Program-made: the position numbers and the translations under genes
NCBI GenBank assembly: GCA_002708925.1
Contig: PAPN01000050.1
Span: 1-37,986, forward strand
DNA: 37,986 nt
DNA from: Paracoccaceae bacterium
GTDB lineage: Bacteria > Pseudomonadota > Alphaproteobacteria > Rhodobacterales > Rhodobacteraceae
Reading direction: 5' to 3'
Notes under the pieces: model-generated
The model's database searches: none
What the model saw: the letters and a program-made list of their open reading frames with translations, nothing else
Told to the model about the DNA's origin: nothing
Shown: piece after piece, positions 1 to 7,086 of the stretch
How the letters are laid out: each line of letters begins with the position of its first letter
Position numbering within the stretch: the first letter of the stretch is position 1

Positions 1-183
1 GACATGGTGCGCGCCGGGGCCATCCTGACGCAAAGCGGCGCGCGGATTCTCACCCGGATCGACACGATCTGCCTGCATGGGGATACACCCGCAGCGGTGC
101 AGATCGCGGCGCAGGTGCGGGCAACGCTTGAGGCGAACGGGGTGCGTATCGCGCCCTTCTCCGGCGCGCCAGTTCAGGCCTAG
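1..183 (+). CDS. pxpA: 5-oxoprolinase subunit A (LamB/YcsF family), C-terminal fragment
   Basis: Only the last 60 codons are in the window; the gene begins upstream. The tail reads ICLHGDTPAAVQIAAQVRATL and ends in TAG. The HGDTP segment followed by an alternating Ala/Val helix is the conserved C-terminus of the LamB/YcsF family, which acts with PxpB and PxpC in ATP-dependent cleavage of 5-oxoproline to glutamate. The stop codon overlaps, in a shared CTAG, the stop of the convergent response-regulator gene. The family call rests on one motif and length cannot be judged. Confidence 0.7.
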   Translation, partial: DMVRAGAILTQSGARILTRIDTICLHGDTPAAVQIAAQVRATLEANGVRIAPFSGAPVQA

Positions 184-569
184 GCCGTTTGCAGCTCTGC
201 CCAATGTTGACTGAGCCGGGTGCACAGATCAATCGGATCGAAGGGTTTGGTGATCACCGCCAGACAGCCCTGCGCCAACAGCCGTTCGGCAAAGGCCTCT
301 TCGGCCTTGGCGGTCAGGAACACGGCGGGCACATTTTCCTGACCGGGGATCTTCTTGAGGGCCTGCCAGGTTTCCTCGCCTGTCATTTCAGGCATCATCA
401 CGTCCAGCAGGAACATCTGCGGGTCGAAATCGCCGATGCCTTTCAGCGCCTCGGCCCCTGATGAAAATTGTGCCACTTCGAACTGGCCCACCAGTTCCAG
501 CGCCATTTTAACGATAACGCGGATGTCTTCGTCATCATCGACGTGCAGGATTCGTCTTAGCTCTTCCAT
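180..569 (-). CDS. Single-domain response regulator (CheY-like receiver)
   Basis: The 129-residue protein is a lone receiver domain with no output domain. The acidic pocket is DDDED at 11-15. The phospho-acceptor is D56 in FLLDVMMPEMTG, the switch threonine is T86, and the conserved lysine is K108 in TKPF. It is the last gene of a minus-strand operon, 72 bases after the PAS histidine kinase, so it probably takes phosphate from one or both upstream kinases. As a stand-alone receiver it would act by protein contact or as a phosphate shuttle to an HPt protein; the target is not visible here. The start ATG is supported by the family's usual N-terminus (ILHVDDDED); an AGGA lies a little far upstream. 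Confidence 0.9.
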   Translation of the reverse strand: MEELRRILHVDDDEDIRVIVKMALELVGQFEVAQFSSGAEALKGIGDFDPQMFLLDVMMPEMTGEETWQALKKIPGQENVPAVFLTAKAEEAFAERLLAQGCLAVITKPFDPIDLCTRLSQHWAELQTA

Positions 570-641
570 CTTCGGGCGCTGTTTCCTGTCTTCAGCTGAG
601 TCCGCATCCTGATCCCAAAAAGATGCGTATGCTCTTGAGTT

Positions 642-1730
642 TTATGTTTTTTCGTGCGGCGGAGCCTGTTTGGGCAGGCTGACATAGAACACGGTCTTTT
701 CGCCAGTATCGCATGAAAATCCGATTTCGCCACCGTGCGTTTTTATGATTTTCTTACAGATTGCCAGACCCAGCCCGGTTCCCTTAACCTTGGTCCCTTT
801 GGCCGAGGCATGTTGAACATAGTTTTCGAAAATCCGGTCGCGCAGGTGCTCGGGGATGCCGGGGCCGGTATTGGCAATGCGGATCTGCCAGCTGTCCGGC
901 GTGCCCAGCATTTCAATATCCACGGTTTCATGCGACGGAGAGTTCTTGATCGCGTTGGACAGCAGGTTGGCCAGCAACTGGTGTAACCGCAGCGGCACGC
1001 CCTTGATCCAGGCCTGATCGGGCGAGGCGCGCAGGCTCAATTGCACATTATGCACCGCGCAATAGCCCAGATGCGCGGCCACCGCCTCTTTGACCAGTTC
1101 GACCAGATCAAGCTGTTCGAATTCCTCTTGTTCGGGGGTGGCGCTGGTCGAGTATTTTTGCAGGTCCAGAATGTCCCCGACGATTGACAGCAGGTTGTCG
1201 GCATTGCGCTGGATCAGTTCCAGCATGGATTTCGCCTGTGGGGGCATTTCGCCCACCGTGCCCGAATCCATCAGCTTGAGCGCCCCCATGATCGAGGTCA
1301 GCGGCGTGCGCAGATCATGCACGATTTCCGAGAAGGCCTGCGCGCGGGCGCGTTCAAGCTGGCGGCGGTGTTCGCGGTCACGCAGAACCGACAGGAAAAC
1401 CGGGCTGCCGTGCAGCGATGACAGATAGCGGGTGGTGATCTCCACCAGGCCTTTTTCATGCAGGGTTTCGACGGTCACCGCATCCGACATTCTGGCGCGC
1501 AGGGGTTCGACATGGCTGTGAAAGGCCTCGGTGTCGAACATCTTGGAGGAATCGTAGATCTTTTTGCTGCGCACTTCGGCCTCGGACCAGTCGCAGCGGC
1601 GGCGCGCGGTCTTATTGGCGTAGATCACGCTAAGCGTGTTCGCGTCATAGACATAGACCTCGTCATGCAGCTCTTCCAGTATTTCTGAAAGGGCGGTCTG
1701 CTGGTCTGGAAAAGGAGCGTAAGAGATCAT
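642..1730 (-). CDS. PAS-domain histidine kinase, soluble
   Basis: A cytoplasmic sensor kinase with no obvious transmembrane segment. From the ATG at 1730 it has 362 residues. Residues 15-120 form a PAS-like sensor (YVYDANTLSVIYANKTA). The dimerisation/phosphoacceptor helix holds EIVHDLRTPLTSI with H138. The ATPase domain shows N259 in ANLLSNAIK, NTGPGIP near 287-293 and GTGLGLA near 317-323. A GTG nine bases upstream (1739) is in frame, but a GGTGA Shine-Dalgarno five bases before the ATG favours 1730. It lies 80 bases after the membrane kinase and 72 before the receiver gene, so the three are probably cotranscribed. The signal sensed is unknown. Confidence 0.88.
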   Translation of the reverse strand: MISYAPFPDQQTALSEILEELHDEVYVYDANTLSVIYANKTARRRCDWSEAEVRSKKIYDSSKMFDTEAFHSHVEPLRARMSDAVTVETLHEKGLVEITTRYLSSLHGSPVFLSVLRDREHRRQLERARAQAFSEIVHDLRTPLTSIMGALKLMDSGTVGEMPPQAKSMLELIQRNADNLLSIVGDILDLQKYSTSATPEQEEFEQLDLVELVKEAVAAHLGYCAVHNVQLSLRASPDQAWIKGVPLRLHQLLANLLSNAIKNSPSHETVDIEMLGTPDSWQIRIANTGPGIPEHLRDRIFENYVQHASAKGTKVKGTGLGLAICKKIIKTHGGEIGFSCDTGEKTVFYVSLPKQAPPHEKT

Positions 1731-1810
1731 GGTTGTCACCGATTTACTGATTACAAGGGTAGTACAAGAAAGGGGCGAATTTAGGGCTGACGGAAAGGCA
1801 GGGCATGGTG

Positions 1811-3190
1811 TCAGTCCTCTTCTGTTTCGGGGATGTCGCGTTTCAGCGTCACAAAGAATGTGGTGCCTTCCCCCAGAGTGCTGATGTACTCCAGCTTACC
1901 CTGGTGCCGTTTGACGATCTGTTTTGAGATATTCATGCCCAGGCCGGTGCCGCCGACCTTGCGCTGATCCGACGAGTCGATCTGGCTGAACTGGCCAAAA
2001 ACGCGATCCTCGCTTTCGGGGGGGATGCCGACGCCATAGTCGATGACAGAGATGATCACCTCGGTTTCCGTGCCGCGCAGGCGCACGTCCACATGCCCGT
2101 TCTCATCCGAGAACTTCACCGCATTCGACAGAAGATTGGCCATAACCTGCATCATGCGGGCGCGGTCTGCGTGGATCAGCAGGGGCTCGGGCGCGGGGTG
2201 GGCGGTTACCGAAATGCCCAGGCTGCGGGCGAAGCCAGAGTTGGCGTCAACGGCTTCTTGCAGCAGTTCATTGGAATCGAGCGGCTCGAAATTGAACACC
2301 ATCTCTCCGGCTTCGAACTTTTGCAGGTCTAGCAGATCGTCGATCAGATTGGCCAGCCGGACCGCATTCTTGCCCGCGATGTCCAAAACGGGGGCCAGTT
2401 GCGGGGGGATCTCGCCCAGCGAACCTTTGTTCACCAGATCCAGCGAGCCCTTGATCGAGGTCAGGGGCGTGCGCAGCTCGTGGCTGACGGTGGACAGGAA
2501 TTCGGATTTGACGGTCAGCGCGGCCAGGGTGCGTTCGTGTTCGCGGCGCAGTTCCTCAAGCTGGCGCACCCCGGCGCGATAGAGCTTCAGAAACTGAATC
2601 GAGATGTCGATGATGAAATACATCACGAACAGGATCGTGAAAAATTCCAGCCAGGGCGGCGTGTCGATGGGCGGATAGGTCCGCAGGATGTCCATCAGCG
2701 CAATATAGGTAAAGGTCGCGCCATAGATGATCAGCCTTAGAAACAGGGCAGGCAGAATCTGGTGGTTGTTCATGGCGGCAAACAGGGCCGCGGCAAACAG
2801 GAAGAACAGCGGCGTGAAATGTCCGCCCTGGGTTTGCTGCTCGGCCACCATGATGATGAACAGGCAAATCGCCACCGAACTGACCAATGTGTTGAACATG
2901 ATCCCAGCCAGGAAGCTCAGGGCCTTGCCCTGGCCCTCGCCATTCCAGTTGCGCACGCGCCGGGCGGCGATCAGGTCCAGAACCTCGGAGAACAGCACGC
3001 CGGTATAGCTGATGAACGAAATTTTCGGGTCGAAGTAGAAAGCGGTCAGCAAAGTGGCGGACATAAATATCGCCTGGCGCTGCCAAAGCAGGCCGGTGGT
3101 GGCGTCCACATAGTCCTTCAGCTGGCGTTCCAGACGGTCAAGCCTGAGCCAGTTTCTGCTGAACTTTCTGATAAGTGCTCGATGGGCCAT
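1811..3190 (-). CDS. Membrane histidine kinase with multi-helix N-terminal sensor
   Basis: This 459-residue protein begins with a basic 35-residue segment and several hydrophobic helices (about 38-52, 92-116, 126-145, 147-167 and 181-202), with little periplasmic sequence. It may sense within the membrane or respond to a lipid or membrane state. A short coiled coil (205-228) leads to the HisKA helix, FLSTVSHELRTPLTSIKG with H237. The ATPase domain has N356 in ANLLSNAVKFS, DYGVGIP at 384-390 and GGTGLGM at 413-419. There is no fused receiver. It is the first gene of the minus-strand operon and is divergent from the AHL synthase across a 344-base intergenic region, so the two promoters may share control. 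A role in quorum signalling is only an inference from position. Confidence 0.88.
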   Translation of the reverse strand: MAHRALIRKFSRNWLRLDRLERQLKDYVDATTGLLWQRQAIFMSATLLTAFYFDPKISFISYTGVLFSEVLDLIAARRVRNWNGEGQGKALSFLAGIMFNTLVSSVAICLFIIMVAEQQTQGGHFTPLFFLFAAALFAAMNNHQILPALFLRLIIYGATFTYIALMDILRTYPPIDTPPWLEFFTILFVMYFIIDISIQFLKLYRAGVRQLEELRREHERTLAALTVKSEFLSTVSHELRTPLTSIKGSLDLVNKGSLGEIPPQLAPVLDIAGKNAVRLANLIDDLLDLQKFEAGEMVFNFEPLDSNELLQEAVDANSGFARSLGISVTAHPAPEPLLIHADRARMMQVMANLLSNAVKFSDENGHVDVRLRGTETEVIISVIDYGVGIPPESEDRVFGQFSQIDSSDQRKVGGTGLGMNISKQIVKRHQGKLEYISTLGEGTTFFVTLKRDIPETEED

Positions 3191-3398
3191 CTGCTCTCAG
3201 CCGGATCGTTTCCTATCTGTCGTCATTTTTTTGTATTTGGCGATATTGGCGAAAATTCGGCACATTTGGATTTTTTTACCAAAGATGCAGAAAATTTAAC
3301 ATTTCGTGTATTGGCTGACATAAGTTTGCATGATACCCTCTGGGGTAGTAGCAAGGGGCTGTAACCGCATGTTTGTGCGTCGTTATTCGGTGTGTTTG

Positions 3399-3420
3399 GT
3401 GATCAAAGGGGTTTGATCAC
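3399..3420. promoter_or_regulatory. Perfect 9-bp inverted repeat in the kinase/AHL-synthase intergenic region
   Basis: Arms GTGATCAAA (3399-3407) and TTTGATCAC (3412-3420) flank a GGGG centre. The site lies in the 344-base divergent region (3191-3534), about 115 bases before the AHL synthase start. Symmetry and placement suggest an operator for a dimeric regulator. The arms do not match a lux box, and the half-site order is the reverse of an FNR/Dnr box. As RNA it could also fold into a stem with a tetraloop, but no T-run follows. The rest of the interval is AT-rich and holds no convincing gene. Confidence 0.45.
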
Positions 3421-3534
3421 AATCTTATCGTGACGACATGTGTTGCCCATACATCATTGTGGCGTTTTTTTGTTGAAAGCGTAGAATTTTTTAGGTGACG
3501 CAACGGTTTGGTCTCCTAATGTTGTTCAAAAAAC

Positions 3535-4284
3535 ATGGTCGGGCAGGACATGACACAAACAGCTGTGGCCGCGAGCCAATCAAGATCACTGCAAGTTTTT
3601 CCCGAGTTGGAGCCTGTTGCTCCGGTTTCTCCTCGGCGCCCGGTGACGCCGGTCAAACGCACCAGGAAACGCCCCGCGCTGGCGCCTGTGGGACATATCA
3701 AATCGACGATGATGTCCTTTGGCACGATGGGGCAATATGGCGATCTTCTGGTCAATTACCTGAAGGCGCGCAAGCAGACCTTCATTGATCGTCTGCACTG
3801 GGATTTGCCGCATACCGAGGGAATGGAGTTCGATCAGTACGACACGCCTCAGGCCCGGTGGGTCGCCGTGCACGAATACGGAGAGGTCCTGGGCGGGTTC
3901 CGGCTGCTGCCGACAACGGCGCAGGTTGGGGTGTACAGCTATATGCTGCGCGACGCGCAGAAGGGGCTGCTGGACAGTATTCCTCAGGATGTGCTGTTCA
4001 TCGACGCCCCGGTCGAGCCCCGGATCGTCGAGGCCTCGCGCCTGTTCATTGCCGAGGACGTTCCCGCCTCGCGCCGGATGCAGGTGCAAAACGTGATCAT
4101 GGGGCAGATGGTCAGCTGCACCCGCGAGATGGGCGCAAGCCATGTGATCGGGATCGTGCCGCAGGTCTGGTCTCGCTGGCTGCGCCGGATGGATCTGGAC
4201 GCGGTGCCGGTGGGGCGCAAATTCTCGATTGATGGGGTGACCAGCCAGGCGGCTTTGTTCAACGCGCTGAAGTTCTCGAACTAG
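3535..4284 (+). CDS. Acyl-homoserine-lactone synthase (LuxI family) with long N-terminal extension
   Basis: Makes an N-acyl-homoserine lactone signal from S-adenosylmethionine and an acyl carrier. All eight residues conserved in LuxI enzymes are present. They are R79, F83 and W89 in RKQTFIDRLHW, D100 and D103 in EFDQYD, R123 in GGFRLLP, and E166 and R169 in VEASRL. The spacing of the first six matches canonical enzymes exactly with an offset of 55. About 55 residues rich in Pro, Ala, Lys and Arg therefore precede the catalytic fold, making the protein 249 residues where 190-215 is usual. A second ATG at 3550 would shorten this only by five residues; neither start has a strong ribosome site. 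No luxR gene is adjacent. It is followed by an intrinsic terminator. Confidence 0.9.
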   Translation: MVGQDMTQTAVAASQSRSLQVFPELEPVAPVSPRRPVTPVKRTRKRPALAPVGHIKSTMMSFGTMGQYGDLLVNYLKARKQTFIDRLHWDLPHTEGMEFDQYDTPQARWVAVHEYGEVLGGFRLLPTTAQVGVYSYMLRDAQKGLLDSIPQDVLFIDAPVEPRIVEASRLFIAEDVPASRRMQVQNVIMGQMVSCTREMGASHVIGIVPQVWSRWLRRMDLDAVPVGRKFSIDGVTSQAALFNALKFSN

Positions 4285-4321
4285 GGGCTTAACAGGCGGG
4301 CCGGAAACGCCCATAAACATC

Positions 4322-4345
4322 AGAGGGTCCGCCAGGGCCCTCTTT
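4322..4345 (+). terminator. Intrinsic terminator after the AHL synthase gene
   Basis: A 9-bp stem with AGAGGGTCC pairing to GGGCCCTCT (one T-G wobble), a GCCA loop and a short T-run. It lies between the AHL synthase stop and the aroQ start 18 bases further on, so it probably separates the two transcripts, although the T-run is short. Confidence 0.55.
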
Positions 4346-4362
4346 GCAGTTTCGAGGCACCC

Positions 4363-4803
4363 ATGAGCAAGACGATCTACATTCTGAACGGCCCCAACCT
4401 GAACCTTCTGGGCAAACGCGAGCCCGAAATCTATGGCGCGGACACGTTGCAGGATGTGGCGCAGCGCTGTGCCGGGGTGGCCGAGGCATTCGGCCTGCAC
4501 ATCAGGCTGCTGCAATCCAATCACGAGGGTCAGCTGATCGACTGGATCCACGAGGCGCGCGAACAGGCGGCGGGCATCATCATCAACCCGGCCGCCTATA
4601 CGCATACGTCGGTGGCGATTCTGGATGCGCTGAATACGTTCGATGGCCCGGTGATCGAGGTGCATATCAGTCAGGTTCACAAACGCGAGCCCTTCCGTCA
4701 CCATTCCTATGTCAGCGCGCGCGCGGATGCGGTGATGGCGGGCTTTGGCGTGCAGGGGTATGCTCTGGCCACCCGCCACCTGGGCGAGCTTCTGGCGCGA
4801 TAA
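4363..4803 (+). CDS. aroQ: Type II 3-dehydroquinate dehydratase
   Basis: Catalyses dehydration of 3-dehydroquinate to 3-dehydroshikimate in the shikimate pathway for aromatic amino acids; soluble, normally dodecameric. The 146-residue length is standard. The start [19 protein letters not shown] carries N12, the catalytic R19 and Y24. N75 and H81 lie in [11 protein letters not shown]101 in [13 protein letters not shown] and R112 in FRHHSY. These positions match those of characterised enzymes. In many relatives accBC follows; here the neighbour is a convergent crotonase gene. Confidence 0.97.
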   Translation: MSKTIYILNGPNLNLLGKREPEIYGADTLQDVAQRCAGVAEAFGLHIRLLQSNHEGQLIDWIHEAREQAAGIIINPAAYTHTSVAILDALNTFDGPVIEVHISQVHKREPFRHHSYVSARADAVMAGFGVQGYALATRHLGELLAR

Positions 4804-4842
4804 CCCCCGCGGTCAGCCTTGTGGCAGAGCGGGCTGTCTTGT

Positions 4843-5652
4843 TTATTTTCCTTTGAACTCTGGCGCGCGTTTGTCAAAGAACGCGGCATAGCCTTCGGCA
4901 AAATCCGCTGAGGTATACAGCAGCGCCTGGGTGTCCCGCTCGGCGGCCAGAAACTCGGGCAGGGGCAGCGGGTGACGCGCCAGCAACTGTTTTGTGTAGG
5001 CGTTGGTCAGCGGCGCGCCTGTGGCGATGTCCTCGGCCAGGGCCAGCGCGTGCGGCAGAGCCTGACCGGGGGCGGTGATTTCCTCGATCAGCCCCCAGTC
5101 CAGCGCCTGCTGGGCCGAGATCGCCCGGCGCGAAAACGCCATCCATTTCGTTCGCCCCATCCCGATCCGTGCCGGCAGCGTATACAGCGCGCCCAGATCC
5201 GGAATCAGCCCCAGATTGCCAAAGGGCAGGGAAAACCGGGCATCGCTGGCTGCCACCGCGATGTCGCAGGCCGCGCTTAGCGACAGGCCCGCGCCGACGG
5301 ACCAGCCCTCGATCGCGGCGATCACCGGCTTGGGGCTGTCGATCAGCGTGCGCATCAGATCGCCCGCGCGCTGCATCCGTTCGCGCCCCGCAACCGAGCT
5401 GATGCCCTTCATGGTCGAGATGTCTCCGCCCGCGCTGAAACAGCCCTGCGTGCCGGTGATCACGATGGCGCGGATCGCGGGGTCTTCGTTGGCTCCGATC
5501 AGGGCGGTCCGCAGCTCCTCGCGCAGGGCGGGGGACAGGGCGTTGCGTTTTTGCGGCAGGTTCAGCCAGATCAGGCAGGTCGCGCCCAGAACCTGGCTGA
5601 CGATCAGGCCGTCCTCTGGGCCGGGCTGGGCCGGAAATTCGGTTTGTGCCAT
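4843..5652 (-). CDS. Enoyl-CoA hydratase/isomerase (crotonase) family protein
   Basis: A 269-residue crotonase-fold protein. The oxyanion-hole segments are visible in FSAGGDIS (72-79) and GWSVGAGLSLSAACDIA (116-132). The two glutamates that hydrate enoyl-CoA in classical hydratases are not conserved. The first position is S124 (GAGLSL in place of GGGCEL) and the second falls in LPFGNLG. It does have IPDLG with D152, as in isomerase-type members related to PaaG. An isomerase or other CoA-thioester activity is therefore more likely than plain hydration; the substrate is unknown. GGGAGG seven bases before the ATG fixes the start. The gene is single, convergent with aroQ and divergent from the glycosyltransferase gene. 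Confidence 0.85.
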   Translation of the reverse strand: MAQTEFPAQPGPEDGLIVSQVLGATCLIWLNLPQKRNALSPALREELRTALIGANEDPAIRAIVITGTQGCFSAGGDISTMKGISSVAGRERMQRAGDLMRTLIDSPKPVIAAIEGWSVGAGLSLSAACDIAVAASDARFSLPFGNLGLIPDLGALYTLPARIGMGRTKWMAFSRRAISAQQALDWGLIEEITAPGQALPHALALAEDIATGAPLTNAYTKQLLARHPLPLPEFLAAERDTQALLYTSADFAEGYAAFFDKRAPEFKGK

Positions 5653-5829
5653 ATGCGCCTCCCTTGATCCTTCGCATGTGGACTATCTTTACGAAACCTT
5701 AGTCAGTTGCAACCACTGTGCCCTAATCGGCCCAATCACATCGGACGTCTGAAGGCTAAGTCCGCTAGGCGCGCCAGCTGCGCTATGATAGGACTCGGGC
5801 AACGGTAAAAGAGGCAGAGAGGCCCGAGC

Positions 5830-6717
5830 ATGAAACTGGCATTCGTGACGATGGTCTGGCGCGATTACTGGCTGCTGGAAAAATGGGTCAGCCATAACGC
5901 GCAATACGTGGCGCGCAGCAATCTTTATGTGCTGAACCACGGGGGGGATCCCCGGATCAATGAGATCGCGGCGGGCTGCAATGTCATCCATATCCCGCGC
6001 GAAGAGCTGACGATTGATCTGGACCGGCGCCGCTGGGATCTGCTGGGCGGGGTGACGAACGGCCTGCTGGGATTCTATGACCGGGTGATCTGCACGGATG
6101 TCGATGAGCTGATCGCCTATGTCGGCCCCAAAGCCTCGTTACAAGAGCATCTGGAGACCAGCCCTGCGGAAACGGTGGCGTTGTCTCCGGTTGGGCTGAA
6201 CCTGATCCCGACAGGGCAGGGGGATGTGCGCCAGGGCGTGTTGCGCACCCATCCGCAGGCGATTCTAAGCGCGAAATACACCAAACCCTGCGTGGCGCGG
6301 GCGCGTGTCGTTTACACGATCGGCGGGCACGGATTGGTACGCGGCCAGTTTACAATCGATCCTGACCTGCTGCTGTTTCACCTGCATTACGTGACCCCCG
6401 ATTACGCCGAACGCATGGCCGAGCGCCAGCAGATCGTGGCTCAATCCAAAGAGCATAACGCCCGCTCGGACGATCCGGCCAGCGTGGGCAAACGGTTCTG
6501 GATCAACTGGTCGGACCCCGCGATGATCCGCGAAAAAGAGTTCGGCCATTTTGAGCGCGCCGCAGAGGTGCCGGTGGAGGCCGGGTTTGCGGACTGTGCT
6601 CAGCTGCTGCGCGGCGCTATCAAGACCGACGGGAAAAAGATGGTCGTGGATCACGCGATCATGGCCCAAAACCCGCGCCGCGTCACCATTCCCGAACCTT
6701 TGCGCGATCTTTTGTAG
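5830..6717 (+). CDS. Glycosyltransferase, GT-A fold (family 2/92-like)
   Basis: The 295-residue protein begins KLAFVTMVWRDYWLLEKWVSH, like bacterial enzymes of the GT2/GT92 type that start directly with the nucleotide-binding fold. The metal-binding motif is TDVDEL with D90 and D92, preceded by YDRVI. H-rich segments follow (IGGHGL, LLFHLHYVTPDY). There is no signal peptide or membrane helix, so it should act in the cytoplasm on a glycan or lipid precursor. GAGAGG seven bases before the ATG supports the start. Donor and acceptor cannot be read from sequence. It appears to be a single-gene unit. Confidence 0.75.
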   Translation: MKLAFVTMVWRDYWLLEKWVSHNAQYVARSNLYVLNHGGDPRINEIAAGCNVIHIPREELTIDLDRRRWDLLGGVTNGLLGFYDRVICTDVDELIAYVGPKASLQEHLETSPAETVALSPVGLNLIPTGQGDVRQGVLRTHPQAILSAKYTKPCVARARVVYTIGGHGLVRGQFTIDPDLLLFHLHYVTPDYAERMAERQQIVAQSKEHNARSDDPASVGKRFWINWSDPAMIREKEFGHFERAAEVPVEAGFADCAQLLRGAIKTDGKKMVVDHAIMAQNPRRVTIPEPLRDLL

Positions 6718-6913
6718 CCCGACTCGCTATAGGGCGGAGTTCCCTGAAATCAGTATGCAAATGCATACCGTGCCAATCTGTCGCGGCAGGCTGCGGTTTG
6801 GTGGCTCATCCTTTAGTCGGGGGGCAGGGGCGGGGCGGGCTTTGCCTGGCTTCATGGCGTTTTCACATTTTAGTGTTGTTTTAAAGTCAGTTACGTGACG
6901 TCATAGTTAAGAA

Positions 6914-6952
6914 TTTACAAAATTAACGGGCAGCGTGACAAAACTTTACAAA
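6914..6952. promoter_or_regulatory. Phased direct repeats TTTACAAA upstream of acs
   Basis: Two copies of TTTACAAA (6914-6921 and 6945-6952) start 31 bases apart, close to three helical turns. They sit in an AT-rich stretch of a 369-base gap (6718-7086) before acs. The octamer differs by one base from TTTGCAAA, the half-site described for RamB/ScfR-type acyl-CoA-responsive regulators of acetate and propionate genes. GTTAA and TTAAC bracket the first copy (6906-6910, 6923-6927). The rest of the gap holds no convincing gene. Confidence 0.4.
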
Positions 6953-7086
6953 TAAATGCTGTTTTTTCGCATACTTATTTCCTTGTTTTCATTTTCGACT
7001 ATGATTGTGACGGAGCGCGGATAATTCAATTTCTTCCGGCCTGCGTGCCGGTCCCGTTTTCAAAGATTCAAGGGAGGAACCTTGCT

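Noticed and set aside
3361..3534. Lux box or FNR/Dnr site in front of the AHL synthase
   Set aside because: The only strong palindrome does not fit either consensus in arm order or sequence.
6896..6903. TGACGTCA palindrome upstream of acs
   Set aside because: Eight-base palindrome resembling a eukaryotic CRE; single copy and expected occasionally by chance.
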